DNA of 64,000 nucleotides from an uncultured Dehalococcoidia bacterium. GTDB taxonomy: Bacteria; Chloroflexota; Dehalococcoidia; Lucifugimonadales; Lucifugimonadaceae. The stretch lies in contig OX638325.1 of assembly GCA_951812795.1 (NCBI GenBank), forward strand, positions 1-64,000, read 5' to 3'. The notes below the pieces were generated by a model. That model did not search any database and had not been told where the DNA came from. It saw nothing but the letters and a program-made list of their open reading frames with translations. Position 1 is the first letter of the stretch; each line of letters starts with the position of its first letter. The translations under genes and the position numbers were made by a program. Positions 35,894-44,922 of this stretch are shown in pieces.

Positions 35894-36233
35894 TACAAGC
35901 CTCCTTTTTAGGACTAGCGCAGAGAGGATGTCTCAACTGGTTCGGCGGTTGTGAGACCGTCTCTCTCGCCACGTGGTTCTAGTTTAGCCCGAGATAACAC
36001 CTACGTCAATTATATTTCAAAATTAATTTTGAATTAGTTTTATAGATTCGATGGCTACGAAACTGTGCCTCTCAAACATTGCCGAAACAGGCCTGTGCGC
36101 CCCTAGATGGAGGCATTTGGACGTTTAGGAGCGAAAAATATCACGGCGACCAGTGATAAGCGGCGATGTGGGTAGTTCGCTAGAATCGATTCACGACGAT
36201 GGAGAGCGGGATTTTTGGCGAGGTAAAGCAGAT
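35894..36233. other. Intergenic A/T-rich control region with 18-bp palindrome
   Basis: 340 bp without a convincing gene. From about 36000 to 36060 the sequence turns A/T-rich (TATATTTCAAAATTAATTTTGAATTAG), unlike the rest of the window. It sits between the divergent MBL-like fragment and pepA and probably holds their promoters. Confidence 0.4.
36016..36033. promoter_or_regulatory. Perfect 18-bp palindrome in divergent promoter region
   Basis: TTCAAAATTAATTTTGAA reads the same on both strands. It could be an operator for a dimeric repressor or simply an A/T-rich promoter element. No regulator gene is adjacent. Confidence 0.35.
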
Positions 36234-37757
36234 ATGACATTGAGATTGCAAGCAATGCGTGGCGACATTGCGCACATCGCGTCGGACGCGGCGATCGTGA
36301 ATCTATTTGAGGATGTTCAACGTCCGGGCGGTGCCACGGGAGCTGTGGATCAAGCGTTGGGTAATTTGATCAGCGAGTTGATATCCGATCACGAAATAAC
36401 GGGCAAACGCGGCAACAATGTGTTGATTCATACGCCCGCAGGCCGCTACGACGGGTTCGTGCCCAAACGGGTGTTGGTGATGGGTTTGGGCAAACAAGCT
36501 AGCTTCGGCGCCGACGATGTTCGTGAGGTTGCAGCTGTAGCCGCGAACCGGTTAAAGGGAATTGCCAAGTCGGCGACAACGATCGTTCACGGCGCGGGCA
36601 TCGGCGGGTTGGACACCGCGACGGCGGCGCAAGCAATAGCGGAAGGTTCGATCATTGGGTCGTACGGTTTTAACAAGTACAAACAAACGTCTAACGAATC
36701 GTCCGACCGACTTGAGCTGATGAACGTTGTCGAGTTGAACGACTCGAGGTTGCCTGATGTCCGTTCCGGATTGGGATTAGGCATCGCAGCTGCGGAGGCG
36801 CAGAACTTCGCGCGTGATCTCGTGAATGAGCCAGCGAACGTTTTGTCGCCCGCGTCGATGGCCGACGAGGCCAGACAAGTAGCGGAAGCCCACGGACTCA
36901 AACTATCTGAACTGAATTTGGATGATTGTCGATCGATGGGCATGAACGCATTCGCGGGCGTGGCGCAAGGTTCGCACCGGCCGGCGGAATTTCTGCATCT
37001 TACTTACGAGGGCAATCCGTCGGATGCGAGCAACAACGTTTGGTTGATCGGCAAGAGCATTACGTTTGATTCTGGCGGGTTGTCTTTGAAGCCGTCGCGC
37101 GTGATGGTTACGATGAAAGGAGACATGGGAGGCGGTGCGGCAGTTTTGGCGGCGATGAAGATCGTTGGTGGGCTCCGGCCTCGTATCAATGTTCACGCGG
37201 TGCTCCCGATAACTGAGAACATGCCCGGCGGCGGAGCGCAACGACCTGGTGATGTGGTTCAGGCCATGAACGGCAAGTACATAGAGATTGACAACACCGA
37301 TGCGGAGGGTCGATTGACGTTGGCCGATGCGTTGGGCTACGCGCGGAAGAACGGCGCGGCACGCATAATCGATGTCGCGACGTTGACCGGTGCGGCTCGT
37401 GTCGCACTCGGTACAGGCAACGCGGCGGTGTTTGGTAACGACGAAGCGTTGTTGAAATCGGTATTGGATGCTGGCGAGGCATCCGGCGATGGGATGTGGC
37501 GACTGCCGTTGGACGCTACCTCGAAGCGATTGAACCGTTCGGGAATTGCGGACGTAAAGAATAGTGGAGGTGCTCCTGCGGGATCGATAACGGCAGCGCA
37601 CTTCATTTCGGAGTTCGCGGAGGACACGCCGTGGGTTCACATCGACATCGCAGCGGTCTCGATGGTAACCGGCAACCGGGGGATGTTCCGCACGGCCGGC
37701 GCGACCGGTGCGCCGACGCGAACTCTAGCCAACCTAGTGACGTCATTGGCAAGATGA
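36234..37757 (+). CDS. pepA: Leucyl aminopeptidase (M17)
   Basis: 507 residues from ATG at 36234, preceded by GAGGTAAAG. M17 aminopeptidases remove N-terminal residues from peptides with two metal ions. VWLIGKSITFDSGGLSL supplies the Lys and Asp ligands (the common form is GKGITFDSGG, so Ser replaces Gly). MKGDMGGGAAV follows, and the family signature NTDAEGRLTLADAL supplies Asp and Glu. An in-frame GTG at 36153 is possible, but the extra 27 residues lack family similarity. The stop is followed after 1 nt by the TTG of a lipoprotein gene. Confidence 0.93.
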   Translation: MTLRLQAMRGDIAHIASDAAIVNLFEDVQRPGGATGAVDQALGNLISELISDHEITGKRGNNVLIHTPAGRYDGFVPKRVLVMGLGKQASFGADDVREVAAVAANRLKGIAKSATTIVHGAGIGGLDTATAAQAIAEGSIIGSYGFNKYKQTSNESSDRLELMNVVELNDSRLPDVRSGLGLGIAAAEAQNFARDLVNEPANVLSPASMADEARQVAEAHGLKLSELNLDDCRSMGMNAFAGVAQGSHRPAEFLHLTYEGNPSDASNNVWLIGKSITFDSGGLSLKPSRVMVTMKGDMGGGAAVLAAMKIVGGLRPRINVHAVLPITENMPGGGAQRPGDVVQAMNGKYIEIDNTDAEGRLTLADALGYARKNGAARIIDVATLTGAARVALGTGNAAVFGNDEALLKSVLDAGEASGDGMWRLPLDATSKRLNRSGIADVKNSGGAPAGSITAAHFISEFAEDTPWVHIDIAAVSMVTGNRGMFRTAGATGAPTRTLANLVTSLAR

Positions 37758-37758
37758 A

Positions 37759-38415
37759 TTGAACAAAGCTGCGATTTCGATACTGGTTTTTGCGTCGATA
37801 GCGGTCACGACGATCGTTGTTGCGGCGTGTGGGACACTCGAGAGTGGGCGAACGTTTCCTACGCCGGAGGCTCGTGGACCGTATGAGGTTTCTACTGAGT
37901 ACGCGGTCGTAACTCCGACATCGATTGATTTGCCGGAGGGTTGGTGGAATCCGATCGACGAAAAGAAACTTGAACAGATCGAATATTCATTGGTCAGAAT
38001 CAGGATGTGGGGAAACTGCGTCTGGTATTTCGACGATCCTTCGTCGGCGACGGAAGCGGCGGTGAGGATGGCGCTTTCTGACGTGATTGACTCGCCAATA
38101 GCCAACTCAATTGGCATCATCGCAGGTGCGGATCTGGAAGCGGTCTGCGAAGGTTCGGCCGCGGTGTCAGATATCGATATCAATGTCACCGACGGGAGGC
38201 GCGCAGCGATCGCGTCCGATTTGATGGTTGACCTCTTGGATTCCTGCGTGACGTTTTATGCGACACCTGATGCGCCATTGGCGTATCGGATCGCGACGAA
38301 TTTCATGGACATGTTGTGGATGTTGGAGTTGGATTCGCCCAGATGGCCGCGACGCGACTTCTGGGGCGTCCGCGAGTGGTGCGACAACGTCGTCGAGGGC
38401 GCGGTGGCGAGTTAG
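37759..38415 (+). CDS. Hypothetical lipoprotein
   Basis: 218 residues starting with TTG one base after the pepA stop, so likely co-translated. A signal of about 23 residues ends in TTIVVAACGTLES (lipobox AAC). The mature part has several Trp and three Cys (GNCVWYFDD, AVCEGSA, DSCVTFYA). I see no match to a known family. The disulfide-rich, exported nature is inferred from the lipobox and cysteines. Confidence 0.6.
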   Translation: MNKAAISILVFASIAVTTIVVAACGTLESGRTFPTPEARGPYEVSTEYAVVTPTSIDLPEGWWNPIDEKKLEQIEYSLVRIRMWGNCVWYFDDPSSATEAAVRMALSDVIDSPIANSIGIIAGADLEAVCEGSAAVSDIDINVTDGRRAAIASDLMVDLLDSCVTFYATPDAPLAYRIATNFMDMLWMLELDSPRWPRRDFWGVREWCDNVVEGAVAS

Positions 38416-38459
38416 GAGCGGCTTTCGTAGATGAACCCATGAACTCTTGCCGATGGCAG

Positions 38460-38642
38460 TCACCCCCAGAGGCCTAGGGCGATGAGTAGGCCAAGGGTGT
38501 CGATGATGTTAACAAGCACGAGCCAACCTAGAAGTCCGAATTTCAGCGTGGCAACAGCGGACTTAGTGATTAGCACGTCATCACTGGTAGCAAGGTGGTT
38601 GCCTATTGTGATGAGGTCGCGGCTCTGTTCCAAAGATGCCAT
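38460..38642 (-). CDS. Small membrane protein (60 aa)
   Basis: ATG at 38642 follows GGAGG at a 6-nt spacing, a strong initiation site. Residues ~34-59 are hydrophobic (GLLGWLVLVNIIDTLGLLIALGLWG) after a polar N-terminal half with EQSRDLITIGNHLATSDDVL. This is a single- or re-entrant-pass protein of unknown role. It is convergent with the lipoprotein gene and starts just after the nickel/cobalt transporter gene. Confidence 0.55.
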   Translation of the reverse strand: MASLEQSRDLITIGNHLATSDDVLITKSAVATLKFGLLGWLVLVNIIDTLGLLIALGLWG

Positions 38643-38713
38643 CAAATTCCTCCGTGAACCGGTGTTACGTCAATAGAAGACGTCACACTTCGTAGCACGG
38701 AGAGATCGACGCT

Positions 38714-39487
38714 TTAGAACGGCATGATCGTGGCGTCGAAGAGGGTTTCTGTGATCAGGATGGTGCCGATGGCGATGCTGAGGACACCGGCGGCGAGGGT
38801 AATGGCCCGGTTGAGAGCGAGTTTTGAGGCTGCGGCTTTGAATGGCAATGCGAGGAAAATGGTGAGGATCGCCATTGAAAGCATGGTGCCGATGCTGAAT
38901 AGGGCGATGTATCCGAGGCCGGTCAAGGTCGAGTCGATCGTGGGAAGCAGGACGACCATCACCGCGGCGCTTCCGGCGAGACCGTGGACGATGCCAATGG
39001 CGAATGATTTGACGCGGAAGACGGGTCTACCCAAGATAAAGAAGCTGTTGTGGTTGTTGCTGTTGGGTTTGTGTTGGGATAGACGTGCGTGTGAAGCTTG
39101 AGGCGCGTGCGTGGCGTGAACGTGGACATGAGGACCGACGCCGTGGTCGTGTTGGTGGATGTGGAGTTTGCCGCGTAGGATGTTCCATGCGGTGCTGATG
39201 CCGAGATATATGAGCATGATTCCGACGCCGACTTCAAGGAATGGGGCGATGGCTTCGTAGCGTTCGATGGCGACTTCGGTGGCGATCAAAACGACGGTTC
39301 CGAGGATGATGAGGGGGACGGAGTGACCGGCGCCCCAAGATGCGCCGAGCCAGATGGATTGCCAGATATTTCGCTCTTTGCCGACGATGTTGGCGACTGC
39401 TACGACGTGGTCGGCGTCGGTGGCGTGTTTGAGTCCGAGGAGGAAGCCGAGCGCGAGGACGGCAATTACGCTTGAATGGGGTTCCAT
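38714..39487 (-). CDS. NiCoT/HoxN-type nickel-cobalt transporter
   Basis: 257 residues with six or more membrane helices. The family signature HxxxxDH is present in LGLKHATDADHVVAVANIV. WGAGHS and IVHGLAGSAA are further conserved His-bearing helices. A cytoplasmic or periplasmic loop (about residues 112-142) is rich in His (HIHQHDHGVGPHVHVHATH). Family members import Ni2+ or Co2+. A corrinoid-type enzyme (the reductive-dehalogenase-like protein) occurs in the window, so cobalt is one option, but this is only a suggestion. Confidence 0.85.
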   Translation of the reverse strand: MEPHSSVIAVLALGFLLGLKHATDADHVVAVANIVGKERNIWQSIWLGASWGAGHSVPLIILGTVVLIATEVAIERYEAIAPFLEVGVGIMLIYLGISTAWNILRGKLHIHQHDHGVGPHVHVHATHAPQASHARLSQHKPNSNNHNSFFILGRPVFRVKSFAIGIVHGLAGSAAVMVVLLPTIDSTLTGLGYIALFSIGTMLSMAILTIFLALPFKAAASKLALNRAITLAAGVLSIAIGTILITETLFDATIMPF

Positions 39488-39571
39488 ATTACTGACTCCG
39501 GAAAGCGATTAGTTAACTGATACGAAGCGTGTTGCGAAGGGAGATTTAGATGTTGTTGGAAGGATGGGTGG

Positions 39572-39644
39572 CACGCCCGGAGGGATTCGAACCCCCGACC
39601 CTCTGGTTCGAAGCCAGATGCTCTGTCCCCTGAGCTACGGGCGC
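39572..39644 (-). tRNA. tRNA-Arg (anticodon UCG)
   Basis: A complete 73-nt cloverleaf: acceptor GCGCCCG/CGGGCGT (first pair G-U), D arm GCTC-AGGGGACA-GAGC, anticodon stem TCTGG/CCAGA with loop CTTCGAA (anticodon TCG), T arm GGGGG-TTCGAAT-CCCTC. No CCA is encoded. It would read CGA and other CGN codons. Confidence 0.95.
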
Positions 39645-39676
39645 ACGGATAATCTCGAAATCGCAAGATGGAGTGG

Positions 39677-39750
39677 GGTGGACGGAGGGAATCGAACCCT
39701 CGATCTTCAGGGCCACAACCTGACGTGTTAACCGCTACACTACGCCCACC
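39677..39750 (-). tRNA. tRNA-His (anticodon GUG)
   Basis: Acceptor GTGGGCG pairs with CGTCCAC. The extra G at -1 (complement of 39750) faces the C73 discriminator, the identity element of tRNA-His. The anticodon loop TTGTGGC gives GTG. The T arm GAGGG-TTCGATT-CCCTC is complete. It lies 32 bp upstream of tRNA-Arg on the same strand, so both may be cut from one transcript. Confidence 0.95.
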
Positions 39751-39847
39751 ACGAGAACGCGAATGCGAGGTATGCGTGTTTTCGATTCTAAAACAGTTAG
39801 CGGTAGCGGTTCCCGGTGAACCTGCACGCCTCTGCAGAACCACCGTC

Positions 39848-39867
39848 ATTCCCGCGTAGGCGGGAAT
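39848..39867. repeat. Short hairpin repeat ATTCCCGC/GCGGGAAT
   Basis: A perfect 8-bp stem with a GTAG loop, preceded by ACCGTC. Similar ATTCCCGC-containing pieces border family A units elsewhere. It lies between the tRNAs and the retropepsin-like gene. Confidence 0.6.
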
Positions 39868-39958
39868 CCAGCGGCGAATAGGCAAAACGATTGTGCAGTA
39901 GTGTAAGATAGAACGTATGAGTTTAAAAACGCTTTGAAAATGAATCGGAAGGAGATTT

Positions 39959-40336
39959 ATGGGCGTAACACATGTAACAGCGACGGTCCGGAACCCTGCG
40001 GACCCGGAACGCACTTGGGAAGGATTGTTCCTTGTGGACACCGGTGCGACGGATTGCCTAGTCCCGCGACAGCATCTTGAGGCGATCGGGCTGGAACCGG
40101 AAAGCGAGAGGGTTTACAGTTTGGCGGACGGCAGCGAGCACCGGATGTCGGTCACCGTGGCCCGTATCGAATTTATGGGCGAGGTCGTCGGGGCGACGAT
40201 TGTGATGGGGAAAGAGGAGTCGGAGCCGTTGTTGGGAGTCACGGCGTTGGAGTCGGTGGGGATTGAGGTGGATCCGCGGAATCAGGAGTTGCGGCGGTTG
40301 CCGTTTGTGCGGTTGAGGTTAGCGGCGTCAGAGTAG
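39959..40336 (+). CDS. Retropepsin-like (clan AA) aspartic protease
   Basis: 125 residues. FLVDTGATDCLVP carries the D-T-G-A active-site motif and LLGVTALESVGIEV the second hydrophobic-Gly strand. This is the single-lobed pattern of retropepsin-like bacterial proteases that work as dimers. GGAAGGAG precedes the ATG by 5-6 nt. No signal peptide, so it acts in the cytoplasm. Substrate unknown. Such genes are frequent in cyanobacteria and Chloroflexota, often alone, as here. Confidence 0.8.
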   Translation: MGVTHVTATVRNPADPERTWEGLFLVDTGATDCLVPRQHLEAIGLEPESERVYSLADGSEHRMSVTVARIEFMGEVVGATIVMGKEESEPLLGVTALESVGIEVDPRNQELRRLPFVRLRLAASE

Positions 40337-40767
40337 GGTACGTTTGGATCACAACGTGTATTCGTTGAATTCGGCGTTGGGATGCAGAAACTGGATGATG
40401 ATTGGTGTGGAAACTGGGGCACCTGCCGTCGGGCACACCCGGTTTTCGTTTCGCGATGGGTATCTTTGCACGACCGATGGTGGCGCCGTTTAGAGGATAG
40501 ATCGAGGCGAATCCCCGATTGCCCAATCCCTCTGGATGGACGTACCGTCCGCTGAAGCGCCGGCTTTCGCCGGAATGACGGTGGTTGTGAACAGGAATCG
40601 AAAGGGAGGGTTTGCTGGCTGGTGCCCCCTTTGTCCTTCGGACATTTCCCCCGTGAACGGGGGCAACCCGACCGCCTCGCGGCTCGACGCAGCCCCTGAG
40701 TTCGCCGGAATGACGGGTGTTTGTTGCTAGAATTGCCGCAGTTGTTAATTGATGAGAGGACTGCGTG
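40337..40767. repeat. Intergenic cluster of repeat elements (families A and B)
   Basis: No gene. It contains a family A unit (40528-40581) and a family B unit (about 40623-40672) with GTCC-TTC-GGAC and a CCCC...GGGG stem. The first ~190 bp have no clear structure. In the opposite orientation this DNA gives long open frames with no family match (RKPAL... type); these are shadows of the repeat. Confidence 0.7.
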
Positions 40768-41916
40768 ATGAAGATTGTTGATGTCAAACCGATGGTGGTG
40801 GATAATGATCCGCCGTTTATTGGGGGGCAGCATTTGCTGTTTGTGCAGGTGGTTACGGATGAGGGGATTGTGGGTCTGGGGGAGCGGGTTACGGGTAGTG
40901 GATATTCGGGGAATGTGGTTGATCTGCAGTCGATAATTTCGCTGTTGGAGGAGTACGGTCGGTATGTTCTGATCGGGGAGAATCCCTTCAATATCGAGTT
41001 GCTGTGGCAGAGGATGTATGGGAGCCGGCACGATTTCCGGCATCCGAGTCTGCATTCGACACCGGCGATCAGCGCGTTGGAGATGGCGTTGTGGGACATC
41101 GTGGGTAAGGCGACGGGGCAGCCGGTCTACAACTTGCTGGGAGGGAAGTTCCACGAGAAGTTGCGGGCGTATGCCTATATGCCGCAGCCGGAGGGCGGAT
41201 TCATGGCGAACCCGGCGGCGGCAGGTCCGATCGCGGAGAAGCTGCTGGAGGAGGGGAACACGGCGTGCAAGATCGATCCCTTCACTCCGCTGTTCCCGGG
41301 ACCCCGAGATGTCGGGTTGCCGGAGATAACGCAGGCGGCGAAGATCTGGAAGGCGGTGCGGGATGCGGTCGGGAACGAACTGGAGGTGGGTATCGGGACG
41401 CATGGTCAGTTGACGACTTATAGCGCGATCCGGGTGGCGGATTTCCTGGAGGAGTACCACCCGTTCTGGTTTGAGGAGCCGGTTCCACCTGAGAACGTGG
41501 AGGAGATGGCTCGGGTTGCGGCGCACACGTCGATACCGATTGCGACGGGTGAGCGGTTGGTGACGAAATGGGAGTTTTCAAACCTGCTGGAGAAGCAGGC
41601 GGCGCAGATAATCCAACTGGACTTAGGTCAGTGCGGCGGGATCATGGAGTCGAAGAAGATAGCGGCGATAGCGGAGGCGCACTATGCGGTGATTGCGCCG
41701 CACATGTATTGCGGTCCGATCGCGGCTGCGGCGGCGATTCAGCTAGACACTTGTTCGCCCAACTTCATGATTGCGGAAGCGAACCAGGGGCCGCTGCACA
41801 AGATCATCTTCAAGGAGCCGTTGGTGTTCGAAGACGGGTACTACATCCCGCCGACGGGGCCGGGGCTGGGCGTGGAGTTGGATATGGATGTAGTGAAGGG
41901 GAGGTTGTTGGGTTAG
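40768..41916 (+). CDS. Mandelate racemase/enolase-superfamily protein with altered metal site
   Basis: 382 residues. K168-I-D170 (CKIDPF), E236/E237 (FWFEEP), E262 (TGERL), D285 (QLDLGQCGG) and H312 (APHMYCGP) match the enolase-superfamily active site. The first metal ligand, normally Asp in IDAHGN, is here Gly in VGIGTHGQL (G210), so metal binding may differ. ATG at 40768 is preferred, with AGGA 8 nt upstream; GTG at 40765 is adjacent. The end overlaps the convergent membrane-protein gene by 4 nt. The reaction is unknown. Confidence 0.85.
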   Translation: MKIVDVKPMVVDNDPPFIGGQHLLFVQVVTDEGIVGLGERVTGSGYSGNVVDLQSIISLLEEYGRYVLIGENPFNIELLWQRMYGSRHDFRHPSLHSTPAISALEMALWDIVGKATGQPVYNLLGGKFHEKLRAYAYMPQPEGGFMANPAAAGPIAEKLLEEGNTACKIDPFTPLFPGPRDVGLPEITQAAKIWKAVRDAVGNELEVGIGTHGQLTTYSAIRVADFLEEYHPFWFEEPVPPENVEEMARVAAHTSIPIATGERLVTKWEFSNLLEKQAAQIIQLDLGQCGGIMESKKIAAIAEAHYAVIAPHMYCGPIAAAAAIQLDTCSPNFMIAEANQGPLHKIIFKEPLVFEDGYYIPPTGPGLGVELDMDVVKGRLLG

Positions 41917-42335
41917 GTCTTTACGTTTTTGTTGGGAGAACCGCCGCTGGACACAGCTTGAGCCTCGCGTTCAGCTTTGCGACCTGCTTCGAATCCTTTT
42001 TTGTAGGCTTCTCGACGCTTTTTGGCCGCCCGATCGCGGTACCATTCTCTGAGAACCACGAGTACCTCCAGTTCGATGATTGTTGTTACGGCGGCGACGA
42101 ATATCATGGGTGCGGCGCCGCTGGTCACGTTTACGATGATGTTTGCAATGTTACCGTGCGTTTTAGATGTAGCATCGGTCCACCACAACAGGAAGATGAG
42201 GGGTGCGGTGTGGGAGACGAGGAGCAGGTAGAACCAAGGCCCGAAATCGACTGGGACGCTCCAGATCGAGACGCGGCGTTCATCATCTGATGACGAAACC
42301 GTTGATTCTTGCACTGATGTTGTTGATTGCGCCAT
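41913..42335 (-). CDS. Hypothetical membrane protein with basic C-terminal tail
   Basis: 140 residues. Two or three hydrophobic segments (about 34-53, 74-96) are followed by a long charged helix, REWYRDRAAKKRREAYKKGFEAGRKAER, rich in Arg/Lys and probably cytoplasmic. Such a helix could form a coiled coil. It is not recognised. The 3' end overlaps the enolase-superfamily gene. Confidence 0.5.
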   Translation of the reverse strand: MAQSTTSVQESTVSSSDDERRVSIWSVPVDFGPWFYLLLVSHTAPLIFLLWWTDATSKTHGNIANIIVNVTSGAAPMIFVAAVTTIIELEVLVVLREWYRDRAAKKRREAYKKGFEAGRKAEREAQAVSSGGSPNKNVKT

Positions 42336-42425
42336 AGACGAATATTAGCGCAAAGGTTCGATTTAATGAGGATGAAGTGGCGAAAAACTTTGAGGTGTGT
42401 TTTTGCGATGAGTGTGGTCGCTGCT

Positions 42426-43535
42426 TCAGTTCGGCATAGACGTGACTGGCGGGATGAAAATGGAGTATTCGGAGATGGGGATGCGTTCGCCGCTGATTTT
42501 GGCCCAGAGGAGGATGGTGTAGACGCCGTCTCCGTGTTGATCTAGCAGGTCGCTGATGTCGGCGGAGATCGTAAAGGTATCGTTGTCTGAAGTCCACTCA
42601 AGAGCCGTTATCCAAGGGTAGGTCAGTTGGCGGGTTGCGCGGTCGCGGCTCGAGTCGAGAGCTTGCTGCCAGTTGTTGTGAGCTTCGTCGCCGGACATGG
42701 GTGGTGGGACGTCTGACGGGATGTCGTAAGGATCCGGGCACTGCAAGGAATCGATGTCGATCGTGGTTTCATCTTCGGCGTACGACCAGTCGTCTCCCGG
42801 AGGCGGCCGGATTCCGGCTATGGCTAGACCGTTGGAGTAGCAGTAGGTTCGAGAGAGTTGGCCTCGGGTCAAGGGCTCCAAGGGTGGGTCGTAGTAGATG
42901 GCTATGGTTCCGGTATCGCTGGAGACATGCGCGCCGTTTTTGGTTTGGCCGCTGAGGGTCAGTATTCCGGAGTCGATCGTCGGTTTGGTCTCGTACTCGA
43001 TGTAGTCGCCGACGAAGAGTTGGACGAACCAGATGGTCGGCGGGCGGTATGTGAGGCCAATGCCGACTTTGCGATGGTGCGGGTTGAGGATGTTCCGACG
43101 ATGGCCTGGGCTGTTCAGAAAGCGATCCATGGCGAAGTCGATCTGTTCTCTTGGCGTTTCTAAGTGGTAATTGCCCAAATCTTCGGGGCAGAAGTCAATG
43201 GCGAACACGTTTTCCGCGGAGTATTGCTCCCCACCGGCAAGGGTGTAGCGCATGTAGGGTTTGAGGCCGTTGGTGTCCCAGTGACCGCGGGTGCAGCGGA
43301 CGAGTGAATGTTCGGCGTGGGATTGCGCGGCGGTGTTGGTGTCAAGGGTTAGTTCGCTGAGGTCTTCGGCAGTTCGGGCTTGGTTGATTAGGGTTAGGGC
43401 GTATTCGACGAGGGTGTCGCGTTCAAATTGGGCTAATTCGGAGGGTGCTGGCACATCGGTTCGAACGCAGTTTGCGAAAATCAAGATCGCGGTCGTCACG
43501 ATTGCGAATCTTCCGGCGGTTGGAAATCGGGGCAT
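42426..43535 (-). CDS. CAP-domain lipoprotein with C-terminal module
   Basis: 369 residues. The signal ends in AILIFANC (lipobox Cys near 23). The CAP/SCP domain (about 38-170) has YALTLINQART, AAQSHAEHS (first His) and SPGHRRNILNPHHRKVGIG (the CAP motif). It is followed by a ~190-residue module: TIDSGILTLSGQTKNGAH, LTRGQLSRTYCY, PDPYDIPSD and a last part ending in DGVYTILLWAKI...PISEYSIFIPP. The same module follows the two CAP domains of the protein at 44923-47304. In bacteria CAP proteins are secreted and of unclear role. Confidence 0.75.
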   Translation of the reverse strand: MPRFPTAGRFAIVTTAILIFANCVRTDVPAPSELAQFERDTLVEYALTLINQARTAEDLSELTLDTNTAAQSHAEHSLVRCTRGHWDTNGLKPYMRYTLAGGEQYSAENVFAIDFCPEDLGNYHLETPREQIDFAMDRFLNSPGHRRNILNPHHRKVGIGLTYRPPTIWFVQLFVGDYIEYETKPTIDSGILTLSGQTKNGAHVSSDTGTIAIYYDPPLEPLTRGQLSRTYCYSNGLAIAGIRPPPGDDWSYAEDETTIDIDSLQCPDPYDIPSDVPPPMSGDEAHNNWQQALDSSRDRATRQLTYPWITALEWTSDNDTFTISADISDLLDQHGDGVYTILLWAKISGERIPISEYSIFIPPVTSMPN

Positions 43536-43594
43536 GGTAGCGTCCGGCCGCGAACATGACGTCTAGCGATGAACCTCTGTTTTCGTCGGATTGA

Positions 43595-44806
43595 TCAATC
43601 CGACGGTGGGCGTTTGCGTTGGGATGTGCGCCGGAGATTGGCGGGGTTGATGCGTTGAAGGACTGACGGTCGCCATCTTGGGATCGGTCGCTGTTCGGAA
43701 GTCACGACGGCTTCCATGCGTTGCATGTTGCGGGTGACGGTGTTCCCAAGAAATCCGGCAAGGCGGATCGGGTCGACGGCTTGCGGCACAAAGCTTCTGA
43801 GGCGGCGGGGGCGGAAGAATCCGGCACCGGCGATAACCCAGCGTTTGATCCAGAACATCCAGGCGACCAATCCTGCGGCGAAGACACTGATACCGACTAT
43901 TATGTGATAGCCCCATCTGAATCCGATGCCGGGCATGTTATCGAAGTTCATGCCGAAGAGACCGGCGATCAAGCCTAGTGGCAGGAATACGGTGGCGACG
44001 ATCGAGAGTACTTTCATGATCTCGTTTTGGCGATTTCCGACGACGGAGAGATAGGTAGCGAGCGACGTGTCGGCGCGTTCTCTGATCACATCGTTGGATG
44101 CTTGGACTCGGACTAAGTCGTCGGCGAGGTCGCGGAAATAGAGATCGACGCCATGTCCGATGACATCGAACTCTCGTCTTCCTAATCGATTCAGCACCTC
44201 TCTTTGAGGTGCCAAGGCACGATTCAAGCTGAGGCAAGACCTTTTGAGAGACATCAACGCGATCAATGCGGATTGGTCGGGATCGGTTAGTACCTGCTCC
44301 TCGATCGCATCGGCGCGGTCTACCATTCGATCCAATGTGGGCAGGATCGCTTGGATGAGAGCGTCGAAAAGGGCGTGGGCGAAGAAGCCGGGGCTTTTCA
44401 TCATGGGGCGTCCGTCGATCTCGACGAGTTGCTTGACAGCTTCGACGCTCGGCATATCCGAATTGTGGATCGTGACTACGAAGTTCTGACCGATGAACAT
44501 TCCCATATCGGTGGTCTGGACGACTTCTGATTCGGCGGTGTAGTCGACGCTCCTCGCATTTACGAATATGTATTCGCCGAAGTCTTCGACGCGTGCGGAG
44601 CGGACGTCAGGGTTTATGACGCCATCGACGACTAGGGGGTGGAACTCGAACTCGTCGAGCAGTACTCTCTGGTCGGATTCGTCGGGTTCGGCGATGTCTA
44701 TCCATAGCAGCCCCTTGCCGGATGTGAGGGCGGCTTGGATGGCCTGGATTTCGATGTTGGCGTAGACGCGCGAATCAGTATCGAGGAAGAATGAAGCAAG
44801 TGGCAT
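43595..44806 (-). CDS. corA: CorA-type magnesium/cobalt transporter
   Basis: 403 residues. The long N-terminal cytoplasmic domain is followed by two membrane helices, with the signature GMN in GLFGMNFDNMPG between them. This is the selectivity loop of pentameric CorA channels. ATG at 44806 is preceded by AAAGGAGG at 7 nt, a clear start; a frame 24 nt longer exists. Unusual: about 70 residues follow the second helix (FFRPRRLRSFVPQ...RTSQRKRPPSD), whereas CorA normally ends a few residues after it. The tail is strongly basic. Confidence 0.9.
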   Translation of the reverse strand: MPLASFFLDTDSRVYANIEIQAIQAALTSGKGLLWIDIAEPDESDQRVLLDEFEFHPLVVDGVINPDVRSARVEDFGEYIFVNARSVDYTAESEVVQTTDMGMFIGQNFVVTIHNSDMPSVEAVKQLVEIDGRPMMKSPGFFAHALFDALIQAILPTLDRMVDRADAIEEQVLTDPDQSALIALMSLKRSCLSLNRALAPQREVLNRLGRREFDVIGHGVDLYFRDLADDLVRVQASNDVIRERADTSLATYLSVVGNRQNEIMKVLSIVATVFLPLGLIAGLFGMNFDNMPGIGFRWGYHIIVGISVFAAGLVAWMFWIKRWVIAGAGFFRPRRLRSFVPQAVDPIRLAGFLGNTVTRNMQRMEAVVTSEQRPIPRWRPSVLQRINPANLRRTSQRKRPPSD

Positions 44807-44922
44807 GGTTGGACCTCCTTTGGGCCTCACCGTGCTGACCGGTCAAGTACTCTCTATTCTAAGGTTGCTGGATATTGCCGCATGGTGATGGTTGATCAGG
44901 CAGGTAAAGGGAAGTTGGTCGA

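Noticed and set aside
39572-39750. tRNA pair as an integration site of a genomic island
   Set aside because: No integrase next to the tRNAs and no direct repeat of a tRNA 3' end was seen nearby.
40239-41526. Long reverse-strand frames over the second enolase-superfamily gene and its upstream repeats
   Set aside because: They are antisense shadows of a clearly conserved gene and of repeat DNA.
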